Assembly: GCA_012064415.1 (NCBI GenBank)
Contig: SSNU01000127.1
Location: 173,629 to 237,628, forward strand
Length of the DNA stretch: 64,000 nt
From: Gyrodactylus bullatarudis
Lineage: Eukaryota > Platyhelminthes > Monogenea > Gyrodactylidea > Gyrodactylidae
Reading direction: 5' to 3'
Of the stretch, positions 25,301-35,200 are shown one piece after another; position 1 is the stretch's first letter; each line of letters begins with the position of its first letter. Under the pieces are notes generated by a model. That model was given only the letters and a program-made list of their open reading frames with translations, made no database searches and was not told the origin of the DNA. The position numbers and the translations under genes are program-made.

Positions 25301-27813
25301 CACTTGTTTTTGATTTGACGATTTTTATCGTTGTTAATTTCGTAAAGTCTCCCGAATCCCATGCTTCTGACCATGTTTCTGAGGTATTCTCATTTGTCAT
25401 AACCTCTGAAGATACCCCTGCTGAATAATTATTTTCATTCGGGATGTTCTGATCGACATTGTTTGTCTGGATTGCAAACTCGATGGACTGTATTGGATTA
25501 GGATTCTCTGTGGCTTCATCAAAAAATAGCGAATTATATTTTTAATAGAGCTTTGTCATAAAGATGATAATTTACTATTTTTACAAAAAAACTCAATATT
25601 CATCTCCGAATAGTCAGGAACACACAAAGGATCATCCAAAAAGTTGTAAAAAGAAAATAAACTGTCAATCTGACAAAAATTTGAGACTAGCTGGAAATTT
25701 TCCGATTTCGAAGATTTAGTGTAATTAGACCTGTGACTTGTGAACCAAAAATTATTCTCTTCCCTCAGCCCCATTTAAATTTATTTTTCGAAATCGTCAT
25801 CATACTTATGAGTAGGGTTTCTGTATAAACTTTGAATTTTCTAAGAGAGGATAAAAAACTTCATTCATTCGAAAGAGCTTTTTTCGCTGAAGAGTTCTCG
25901 ATAGATTCGGATCAAAAGATATTCAAACTTATATTGTTCTAAAGAAATTTATTTTTATCGGAAAAAACTTTTTTCCTAACTTTGGTGACTGAGTATGGGG
26001 TCTTTTTTCGCCTCCAAAACAAACAAATAACAAGCCTAGTGATGTACTTACTCATCAAGTTTGCCAACATCCAACTGTTCCACACCTTTCGCAAATCTTT
26101 CTATCTTTAAAATGACGAACTTCTGTAAAATTCTTTAGGTGAATTCGAAATCTTTTTCTAATTTTTTGGCGATAAAAAATATTGAGTTTATGTAAAAATT
26201 GCAAATTCTCATCTTCGTGTTAATCAGGATTAGATTTTGATTTAAGAAGGAAAAATGAACTCAGAAAGCACCAGAATGCAAATGAATATTGCTCCACTTA
26301 AAAATAGAACTAAGCAAATTAATCTGCATTTTCATAAAGTCAAAATCAATGATAAAATGGCTAAATAAAAATAAAATGATTGATTTTAATGATTGGCCTG
26401 CTCTTAATCCCAACTTAGCACATGAAAATTTCCCGGAGATATCAAAGAAGTCAAATCTAAAAGTCAGGTCAGAATTACCTCATTATGATGTTAGCCCCCT
26501 TATAGACTCAATGATGAAAAGAAGTCTTAAAATTATGCAGAGAGAAAACAGTGTATTCTCGGGATAATAAATAGTAAAGGGATCAATTTTTCGTTTTCAA
26601 ATTCATTAAAAATATTCAATTCAACTAATCGGTGACATGCTCCAATATAAAATGTTTGGACTGAATTTTCTTCCTTTTCCAAGCAAACTAAGTAAAAAAT
26701 ATCAAAACTAAAGCTTGTTGACATGAAGATGAGAATTCACCATTCTCACAAAAAACTCGATATTTTACTCCGGATTTATAGAAAAAATAATTCTTTGAAT
26801 TCTTAAACGGAATGAGCTTATAAGTTGATGATATTTGAAAAAAATTCCGAAAAAATCAATCTGATCAAAACTTAGGCCAATATTTGGATTTCGAAAATGC
26901 ACCAAATTTCTACTTTTGAAACCAAAATTTTTATCGATTTCGATAATTCGAAGCAGTTAAGTACTGATATTTGGGATCGACATTGAACGAAGAATTCGAA
27001 TTTGGCCATAGAGATGGCTAATATCTTACTGTTTCCGAGAAAAAGTTAAACTTCCAGATTTTGCATAATTTGCCTTTGTGAAAATCGAAAAATTCAAATG
27101 GTTCAATTTCCCACAATAATGACGAATTTCAGTGAACTTCTGCAGGTGAATTCGAATTCTTCGTCTAATGTTGATCCCAAATATCGGTACTTCGAATTAT
27201 CGAAATCGATAAAAATTTTGGTTTCAAAAGTAGAAATTTGGTGCATTTTCGAAATCCAAAAATTGGCCTAAGTTTTGATCAGATTGAATTTTTTTCGAAT
27301 ATCATCAACTTATAAGCTCATTCCGTTTTAGAATTCAAAGAATTATTTTCTTCTGTGAATCCGGAGTGAAATATCGAGTTTTTTGTAAGAATGGTGAATT
27401 CTCATCTTCATGTCAATTAGGTATAGCTCGTTTCGTTAATGAAATGAATTAGCCGAAATTTTTTTCGCTTAATATAAAATACTATTCTACTTATAAGTAT
27501 ATAACTATTGAGCATTGGAAATCGAGTTCTTTTACATACCTTTATCGCATGCTGCATAGTTGAAATAATAATTGCTCAAGTTATCATTGTAAACTTGATA
27601 TAGCCAATCTGAAAAGTTTTCTCTTCTCTGATAGAATGAAGAGCTGGAATAATCAAGACTTGTCTTTTCACTAATTCCAATATGAGCCTCTCGAATTTGT
27701 TGATCACTGACATTGTTGAGGAATTTCGGGGGGCCTTCCATAGAATTTATTACTGTAGCTTCATTGTGGAAATGTAGTCCAGTGGAAGGGTTTAGTCCAA
27801 TCGGTGATATCAT
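16366..27813 (-). CDS. Two-zinc-finger GATA transcription factor
   Basis: Five exons on the minus strand: 27813-27540, 25513-25304, 18664-18519, 18470-18345 and 16749-16366. They sum to exactly 380 codons (379 aa). GATA factors bind WGATAR sites and specify endoderm, mesoderm, heart or blood in animals. The N-finger (about residues 166-190) has [15 protein letters not shown] and [12 protein letters not shown]. The C-finger (about 220-245) has [19 protein letters not shown] and [11 protein letters not shown]. It runs into a basic tail, [17 protein letters not shown], which matches the DNA-contacting tail of animal GATA proteins. Exons 1-2 encode an Asn/Ser-rich low-complexity N-terminus; the last exon encodes an acidic, Gln-rich C-terminus. 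The introns are 2.0 kb, 6.6 kb, 48 nt and 1.6 kb. The 6.6-kb intron holds a complete gene on the opposite strand. Whether it belongs to the GATA1/2/3 or GATA4/5/6 class was not decided. The start at 27813 is the first ATG in an exon that stays open upstream. Confidence 0.92.
17557..18266. repeat. Foldback repeat in GATA intron 4
   Basis: The left end AGCTAGTTAATATGAAGATG recurs inverted at the right end, CATCTTCATATTAACTAG. A second inverted pair is found at 17690-17780 and 17925-18010, around TCAAAGTGAGAGAGGG and CCCTCTCTCACTTTGA. A further inward-facing terminus near 18180-18210 suggests nested or composite insertion. Confidence 0.85.
19143..23486 (+). CDS. Intronless RS-repeat protein nested in the GATA intron
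   Basis: One uninterrupted 1447-aa frame inside the 6.6-kb GATA intron, on the opposite strand. It is not recognised. It is almost wholly low-complexity. In order: an acidic Glu/Ser stretch (about 75-125); coiled, charged Ser/Asn/Lys sequence; an arginine-serine block (about 418-583) built of 2.3 copies of a 71-residue repeat containing [19 protein letters not shown]; two copies of a conserved module [20 protein letters not shown] (about 663-705 and 745-787); then three isolated CxxC knuckles (CKKC about 963, CPNC about 1243, CPQC about 1399). The RS block resembles SR splicing or nuclear-speckle proteins, but no RRM is present. A TATA-like TTTATAA lies just upstream of the ATG and an AATAAA follows the stop. 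The length, in-frame repeats and codon-like divergence argue for a real protein, though expression is unproven. Confidence 0.75.
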   Translation: MNRTQADFMNLWERKDKAHCNDEMNYAVENSGFCWHNRIKTPDNVKQESKRISFENEIESENKINTRRSRLSSTKDEKETEDEKSSSQDEASGNEEEESRSGEEASGTEEEESGSEEEETKENSSSKKGKPIIKLNSQPTMTKQASVFKETPSNTVSSFKTGSNQTTTSGEKLNSVYKNSGFAENGVTSTVSDIAGSNYSDASIKPSNLAEDLKKFINVQQTDENMQVVNAVDEILRKSLVEIEEEERRRSSELLSAYTERSRNSEFLAKAKEKSIYRNYHNESQTISSVKSDQIVTNSRNQNYYKNIEDREKLLNEYKKTRSENEAKNSRSDTTIGSSLRSEDQISNEIKKTNKIRNSDNERSDTTMKNRDESEKYKGNSQNEEITNTKKLKNEQDTDIEYSDNEELNNGAEEVKIRSRSQSPSRRSSRSRSRTPTDGGSKADSNRNSRSETDKTRDSADRRSSMRKTRADEESQVDATRNSASQRSRSRSQSPSRRSSRSRSRTPTDGGSKADSNRNSRSETDKTRDSADRRSSMRKTRADEESQVDATRNSASQRSRSRSQSPSRRSSRSRSRTPTDGGSKANSLNIHDYKGGFSYPSTSPKIVLPSDRDGLLSSIDNFLSQFVSEQIENSCDIVVKNSSELSFEDKTTQQNSTKPLNDSILNAYKNRTRGSIFSTGASLFAAIKGDLSPKKPETSDDQTSSDRSAHTNSTSYSDPSSNQKSNQPVNSSKMAVEQPVATNDAILNAYKNRTRGSIFSTGASLFAAIKGDLSPKKPETSDDQTISENSNSSSHSNTHSNPAKNSSDVSDVDDLLKVLNSELANQPVHNTLSQLGNKRPKNSIFISNHTQPLLPNMNMPEKKDKPVSYAKETTVINSVNVNDKNAIVLTDKQKSLSSNKHHKNEGNSEKMSQVSYKKSKHIDICIGGELAKGSSIGIKSKTKKNGSIVIRISNFFSENKKVVCKKCGELNSISEEIISSGDNAYESLKSINSSMSDETFKQLPLVNASTKQKKKSFPRYEDVPDDFYQDNSEKLNIKLNDDSWTRTPMIAGENPNSCRNEDEHSSESLTDQRRETPKDETLSDISKEILGNNSDHENTNTSTLITKADEELPLEEIKNSDNNAYSFVLNQETSISQSKSLSDHKREKNVTQAKEEDRESPSLDSLPPLSSSEPYIYPKDQGLKIDLSFEEWVQEVRKYAVTKDVIAYESQYRKVSSETETVTIYSHNLESEFCMNTPSATIQCPNCANSISNTTFKNDNSTAVSMNTIIMPKAGTPYRPTFQHIPIATQTSFEESDEKDSDTGSYDTSPEEEIEKDVADDDGDEDFEENSDTHSLTKSSMSAISEKKNEDGILPRFEYNNIRKISLGDGYQIKMDSLDYPNRDSRIKISNEENQVNLCPQCKLTSNQKMKIQSKMSIKNGLVYLSKNYCQIPTPHQINFGTRFNIM
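20394..20893 (+). repeat. 213-bp perfect tandem repeat (2.3 copies) in the RS gene
   Basis: Copies start at 20394, 20607 and 20820, exactly 213 bp (71 codons) apart. I saw no difference between the first two; the third is cut off at 20893. Each encodes an RS-rich unit with [10 protein letters not shown] and [19 protein letters not shown]. The repeat is visibly GC- and CpG-rich (roughly 60% GC by eye) in an otherwise AT-rich gene. That points to recent duplication and perhaps a different origin. Confidence 0.95.
21130..21500 (+). repeat. Second in-frame duplication in the RS gene
   Basis: About 120 bp starting at 21131 (TATTCTTAATGCTTACAAGA) recurs at 21377, 246 bp (82 codons) downstream, with only a few differences. 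It encodes the module [19 protein letters not shown] twice. The spacer between copies is Ser/Asn-rich. The near identity suggests recent duplication or gene conversion. Confidence 0.9.
23613..23618 (+). terminator. Poly(A) signal of the RS gene
   Basis: AATAAA about 130 bp after the stop codon, within an A-rich tract. Confidence 0.45.
23752..24060. repeat. Half copy of foldback family B
   Basis: It starts with ACAGCTATTCTCGATGA, the same terminus as the full element at 33413-34056, and shares its interior order (GTACACTT-like block, then a GGGATTAAACGT-like block). The opposite arm is missing. Confidence 0.65.
25549..26226. repeat. Foldback repeat in GATA intron 1, degenerate
   Basis: The left end GCTTTGTCATAAAGATGATA, with AAAAAAACTCAATATTC just inside, and the right end AAATTCTCATCTTCGTGTTA form worn inverted termini of family A. 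The interior has diverged, so this is an old copy. Confidence 0.6.
26712..27420. repeat. Foldback family A, best-preserved copy
   Basis: A complete element of about 709 bp in GATA intron 1. The left end AGCTTGTTGACATGAAGATG mirrors the right end CATCTTCATGTCAATTAG. The two arms, about 300 bp each, are near-perfect reverse complements, for example GGAATGAGCTTATAAGTTGA at 26810 against TCAACTTATAAGCTCATTCC at 27306. The arms enclose only about 100 bp of loop. There is no open frame of note. As RNA it would form a very long hairpin. Confidence 0.95.
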
Positions 27814-29226
27814 GAGATTCTCACTACTGAGGAAACTTTTGAATTTCTTTATTAATAGTCTTCAAAATTTATATAAATTAATAGTTTTAATGTTGTCTAT
27901 GATGTACTATCACACACACCCCACTTCATCTCAAGGAAAAACTTTTATTTATTCCGAGGAAATTTTTATATTCAAGTATGTTTGAATACACACGACTATT
28001 CTCTTTTGTATTAGTTTTTATTACTCTTGATATTTTTTATTTTGCTACCACTAATAACTACTAATGAGTATATATGATGATCTTTATACAGTAATAGTAT
28101 TTTTGTATTTATTTAATGCAGAAATATTGAAGAATATTAGAAAATTCTGTTTTAATAAAAGAAAATGTCTCCCATGAGTAATATATTCAAAGTTTACGAG
28201 TTATTGAACAGATAATGAACAGTTTTCATTCAAAAATTGGATAAAAACTATTTTTATTTCATAAAAAAACCATTAACATTGAAATTCAATGATTGAATGA
28301 GATGAGATATAATCAAATATCAGAGAGATAATAAAAAAACTCACAGATGCACCCCCAAAATGAACAGCCAAATAAAATCTTCTATAAACTAAAGATTAAA
28401 TAGAGAAAATTACTTTATCAAGGTAAAATAACCAATCAGAGATCATACACGCAGAGTGATTGCCTGAGAGCGAAGGATTTCTCAACGAGACAAACGAATA
28501 ATTCCTTCTCTAATCTAACTTGTCATTTGCATTTTACACGTGTCTCAACTTTTTTGTTTATCCTTTTACACGTAGTGTCCGATAAATTGGATTGCCGAAT
28601 ACTGAGCAAATGAATGGAAATGAGTATAATGAAAAATGCATTTGGCCAAGTGAGAATTAAAAAAAATTCTTTTCTTCTAGCTGAATTTTGATTGTTATTC
28701 AAATGACAGAATATTTACCAACAAGGGAGTTGGATTGGGAGTAGGCCAAGATTATATTTAGAATATATCACATTTGCTAAATGAGGTGAATAAAAGGAAG
28801 AATTGATGGGATAAAAGTTTCAGAGAGAAAATTGCAAGATAATACTCATTTAAATGAGAAAAGATTATGAATCAAGATAACAGATAATCTTCCGAATAAA
28901 TTTTCTTCTGTGGAAATTGAAAGTGAAAGCCAAGAGAGGAGAATCTCATTGTAATAGAGAAAAATATCTTAAATGACTGTACTTATTGACAGAAAATCAA
29001 AGTTTCGATATCATAGAGACAATTATTTTAAAAACGTTTTATAATATTTTTCAAGTTTATATAAGAATTTTAATAAGCAGTATAAACTATTTTATTATCA
29101 TTTCGATAATTTTCAACCAAAATTCATGTTTATGATTTAATTAATGTTATTTAGTGTTTTAATTATACTGATTACAAATTCAATATTTTCAGAAGAGTTA
29201 CTCTCACAGATGAAATTTGATTACTA
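27814..29226. other. Shared upstream region, GATA / Mondo
   Basis: 1.4 kb between divergent start codons. It must contain the GATA 5' UTR and promoter (minus) and the Mondo promoter (plus). A short CA-rich stretch sits near 27911. No repeat or further gene was recognised. Confidence 0.5.
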
Positions 29227-32200
29227 ATGATTTCACCAAATAAAATATCGAATAAAATAATATCAGGTCAGTTTCTGCTTTCTGAGACAGAAGATAAACG
29301 ATTAAACTTGAAACAATATGAAACACAACCAATTATTTTCGAAAATCAAGATGATATAAACTTTGATGACGTTAGATCATTGATGGAATATCTATCTATA
29401 ACCAATGCAGAGAGAATTACAAATCAGAAATGGAATGAGTTCAAAGGAATGGATTTACCCTTGAGCAATAAAATACGTTTGAATAATCTGATCTGGAGAG
29501 AATTTCATATGCAGTGTAAGTGATTCCACGTTCATGATTTGCAGGCTACAAGAACTTGAACCCTAAAATCATTGAATTTAAAACACCAAATCTCGAAGAA
29601 AATCATCCCGTTATGATCATCTTGATGGAAGGGAAATATTGGAAACGACAGAAAAAATTAATATGTAGTGAATATAGAAAACAAAGGTTATTCTTTTTCC
29701 GAAATCATGATTTAAAACCAAAGAAACTCCTTGACCCTCAAATCGACAAGGAAGCTTTCGATAAATACTTTGATTTTGTACCTCGAGAACCGACAAACTT
29801 ACAAGAAATCTGTCTTGACGACAACATTGAAAAAATTCTGAGCAATGATGTTTTATTTCCTCCAAGTACTGAAGAAGATGACGATGAAGTTGACGAAGAA
29901 GAAGATGATGACTTTTTTGACAGTGGCTGTCCAGTACCTGGAAAAAGGAGAAAACATAACTTGACTCGAGAGTTTTTTCCCAGTTGCTCAACTAGCTTGC
30001 TCAGCAATTCTATCGTGAGTTTCGAAATTTGTTTTATATTTCCATACTACTAGCTTCGGTTCACAAACATTTTTTCATTTCAATTATGAATAAATTAACT
30101 GATATTCATTTAAATTTTCAAGTGTTTAACTTTTTAATCGATTTATTGGCTTTGAAAATATCCAAAGTAATTCAAAATGTTGCTTCTTATTCTTACTTGT
30201 AGCTGTATCTTGTTGAATAAATTTCGATCAAAGAACTCATCATAATTATGAATAAATAATGAATTTAATATTAACTGTATATTTTAGACATTTAGCAAGT
30301 CAAGTCTGAAGGTCCCTTCAAAGCTGTTCAACTCTATTCATAATAATTATTGTAAGTTACATTTTCATTTATCTCCCCCCCCCTAATTTAGACAATGATT
30401 CCTCGTCGAGAAAGCGAATTTGTGGACAAATATCCTCAAACTTTAACCCAGGCTACAATCATCAGAATCACAATTCTAACAATAGGGATAATTTATTCGA
30501 CCAAAACGCCAGTGATCTACCACTTCAGGATTATATTTGTTCCCAATCCTCCTATGATAATAGTGGTAGTTTTAGCAAGCGTTCATTCAGTAATCCAGTC
30601 AATAGTGAAATTGGAGATTTCTATCCTTATACAAATAATCTCTCGAATATGAATTCCTCATCATCATCTTCTTCTCTAAGTGCAATGTTTCCATCACAGA
30701 GTAACAGCTCTGTTACAACAAACAATTCATATAATAACAACCCTTATACTAATAATTTTCAATTTCAACCAAATGATAATGACTATCTTGGCCATCTTCC
30801 CCAACTTCATGGCTGCCAATATCAGAGAGTTGACTGGAATAATCCGAGCCAATTTGAAGATCCCGCCAACTCCAGTACTAACCAGCAAGGACGAAAATTT
30901 TCCCATCGTGATAATAATAATGATTCCGAATTAAATTCAAGTGAGTTAGACAAATTTCAACAAAAATTTTTATGGAAATGATTTTTATTTCTAAATTTTT
31001 ACCTCTCCCACTAATTTGCTGCGTGTCCAAGCATTCCTCCACAGCAACTCTAATGATGAGAAAGTTAATAATCGGCCAACTGGACTTTGCAATAGTGAGC
31101 AGAGAAAAATGTATGGAACCAACGAGGATAGGAATAAGGATGATGAGAAAATGCAGAATCCCGCCAAGGTCAACAACCAGTTGCATGAACTCTCAGCAGG
31201 CAGCCCTTCCTTTGTTAATAATGATGAGAAACGAAGGCATTATATGCAAGTATGTTATCATTCCATTATGTTGAATAATTAAAATTTAGCTCGATTGATA
31301 TGAGTGCCAACTAGAGATGTAACAAATTTTTCAACCTATTTTAAAAACCTACTCAAATAATAATACTATGAATTTTTAACATTATTTCATATAAGTTCAA
31401 GTATCAAAATGCTTGTCTATAATAAGTTATTCATTGAATGTTATTATTAATAACATTGAAGTTTAAAGATCAGACTTTTTTTTAGATGCCGCTAGATTTT
31501 CAATGAATTTTTACTACGTTTTCACTGAAATTTCGAATATCTTTTTTGTTGATAAGGCTTCGAGATTTTTTTTCAATGGAAATAGTAATAGATACATCAA
31601 AATTATATGTGGAAATTTCACGGAAAACTTTGATTTAAAAAAGGTCAAAATTCGTTACATCTCTAAAGAATGCCAACAGATTTTCAATGAATTTTGAATT
31701 CATAAAATTCAAAAATTTCAATCTTATCATCTATTGGTATCTCTGAAAATTTGAGTATGTTTAAAGGATTTTTTAGTAGAAATTTTATTGCAAAATAATA
31801 ATATCCATGTTAGAAAAAATCTACATGTGATATGTAGGATATTTGAGAGGAGAATAGAGTAACTAATTACTTGGGGCATTTTCGGTGTGTTTTGAAATTT
31901 CTGATTTTTGTCAGAAAAAATTTCATGCTAGAAAACGACCGTCCAACTGTTATAGCGCATAATTCACAAAATAAATCCTTTTAGATTTTTGAATTCATAA
32001 AAAAATGTGATTCGACGTTTGCTAGTTGAGGAATACTACATTCTGAGACTAAATTTTAAAAAAATTGTACAAAAAAGTAGTGTGGCAACAATTTAGTAAA
32101 GGAATACCAGCTATCTTTAAAATGGTATTAGATGACCAAATTTTTTCTTCAGATTATCAAAACTCAGCCAGTTCTTTATTTAGAGTAAAAATTTCTATTT

Positions 32201-35200
32201 CCCACAATCATGACCATAATCGAAACTTTAGTCTAATGTTGAAAAAATATTGGTCTTCCCGACCATCTGATGAAAAACATTGAATTTCTTCTAAAAATAA
32301 TAGTAAATTCTGATTTTCATGTCAACTTGATTTTAGCTAATGTATAGAATACCCATAAATATTCAAGCTAATAGACCTATATTGCTATAATAAGAAGGCA
32401 TACATTTTCATCTCGGAATCGTTGATTTTTATTGGGTCATTTATAATGTCTGAGGTAGTGCACTACTCAAAAACAAGAATGATGAAGACATGAAGAGTGA
32501 ATAAATTCTCTTTTACTAAAAATCAATTTATTGATTTTACACGTTCATGTTACTAGCGTGAGGAGCCATTTTTCTTAAAAAGTGACTTTTTTTGTTTAGA
32601 TAGGTCCAGAGAGAGAATTTTTTCTCTCACACGGCTAAAAAAAACAAAGCAACCACAATGATTTTTCGACCTTAGACCTCTTAACTCTAGTTTGTGTTGA
32701 AATTCTCACTAGCAAAAGGGAATTTTCCATTCTAGGGTTAAGGATTTTCTTTTATTTTAGAATAATATTTCTATCTACCTCCGAATGGGATCTGAATTTA
32801 TAGGAGATAATTTTACCCCTGAAGATGTATCATGAATTGGGAAGGTTGAGACAACAGTTTCACTTGATTGAAAATAGTAGTAGCATTAAAATCTAGGCTT
32901 TATCCAATCACCTATGGAGACTATATAGAGATAAAAGACGATAAGGTCTTCTTGACTATGCATTGTAGATTGTATTGTATTGTTAGAGAGAGAATCAATT
33001 GATTTTGTTACATTGTATAAATATGGAGTGTTGAATGTATAAAGACAGAATGAAGACCTTATTATTGAATTAATTTATCTTAGTGCTTGACTAAGTTCGT
33101 GAATTTCTATACCTATCTACCTTGATAATCGATAAGGATGCATGTCTCATTTAAAAGAGTCTCACAACCCACTTTTTAATTCAATTATGGACTTGACTCT
33201 CATTCTCTCTCTTAGGTAATGCAGAAACTTACCCACCTGTTAGATACAAATCTTGGAGGTAGAATGGTCTAAGCTGGTAATTTAGTGTGTATATGAATTT
33301 AGTTTATATACAGTAGACTAAGACATAAATTTTAACTTTTCGAGTTTATGCTTTCATCTGATTTGAAAATAAGAAAAAATTCCTCTAGAAGCTTTTGTTA
33401 TAAATTTTATTTACAGCTATTCTCGATGAATTTGGGAGTTCATGATTTTCACAAAAATCTCATTTTTTCATCAAGGTATCGAAACTTTTGAAAGATTTTT
33501 TGGTAACTGATTCAAAATGTACACTTTTACTGATTTTAGAAAAAAAGTTTTTTTAGAAAATTTTAGAGACATTTTAAAATTCAAGATGGCACGATTTTTT
33601 AATTTTTTAAACATAGTGTTGAAAATATTTTTTGATTTCAAGGTCTGAGAGGAATCAAACGTTATTTTTTCCAATTTTTGATCTTTTTTACTACTAGAAA
33701 ATTGATAAACTATGGTGATCCAAGATCATTTCAAAATGACGGGTATTTTCCAAAATATGAATAAGAGTGATTATTCTCTTTTTCTAATGATGATCCTGAA
33801 AAATAACGTTTGATTCCTCTCAGACCTTGAAATCAAAAAAAATTTCAACTCAAAGTTTAAAAAAATTAAAAAATCGCGCCATCTCGAATTTTTAAATATC
33901 TCTAAAATTTTCTAAAGAAAACTTTTTTCTAAAATCAGTAAAAGTGTACATTTTGAATTAGTTACCAAAAAATCTTTCAAAAATTTCGATACCTTGATGA
34001 AAAAATGAGATTTTTGTGAAAATCATGAACTCCCAAATTCATCGAGAATAGCTGTAGATATGCGTAATTTCAATAATTTTCAAATTTGCGCCAACATTTT
34101 TCAATGAATTTTACTACGATAAATTTTGAAATATTGGATCTTTTTAAATCAGATTTTCACATCAAATTAATATTATATAATATATGTTACCGTTAATCTT
34201 TTTACTCTTGTTAGTCTTAAGACTATTAGGAACCCTACACTTGATAAAAAATTTTTATACATATGATAGAGAAAAATGATATCTTTATATCTATTGAAAT
34301 CAAATATAAGAAAAACTCATTTCTTGAGCGTTCTTAGGCCTTATTGTAGAGCAAGATAAAAAATAACATCCAAGTTGTCCGTCTAACAAAAAAAAAGTTT
34401 CCCTATGAGCAATCCTCGATTCTGATTGGTCCTTACAGGGAACCAATGATATTCGACTGAAATTTGCCCTATATAAACGGGGAAGAGTTGGATCTCTTCT
34501 CACTTTACAGGACTGTCACCTGTAACAAAAATTACTTTTCAAAAGTTAATAAAGCTAAATTAAGGCTTGATTTATAAATAAATTTTTAATAGTTTAGACG
34601 TACATGAATTAAAAATACCAAGGGTATTCAAAAAATACTTCGGTATTCATAAAAGTAAACTTTTCCTTAAATACGAAACATACTTTTGAATTTTTTTATT
34701 GAAATGGTGTAAAATTTCTGTTTTTCAGATAAACTTCCTTAAACTACAAGATCTCATTTTACAAATATCCGATGAAATTAATTGTTGCAAGGTTACTGAT
34801 CAGACATCTCCCAAGACTCCCAACAAGAAGGGACAGAAAGCTTCAACACAAAAACAAAACTCTGATCAAAACAATAAAGCCAGCGATAGCAATGATACCG
34901 GCGCAATGCGAATATCAAAGGCAGTCCTCCTCATTAAGGCGTCCACAATAATAAATAAACTAGAAGATATTTCTCATGAGTTGGATCAAAAAATTAATGG
35001 AATCAATTCAGAAGTTGATCGATTCAAAACTTTGATCAAGTAATAAAAATTTGAGTCAATTTCATTACTCATCAGTAGGGCCTCAAAAAACAGAAAGATT
35101 AGTTTGAGATCCATGAAAAAATCTGTTTATCTAATCGTGGTACTAAATTATAATTTTATTTTACTTTGTTTACTATTTTTCAAATCTAGTTTTCTTCAGA

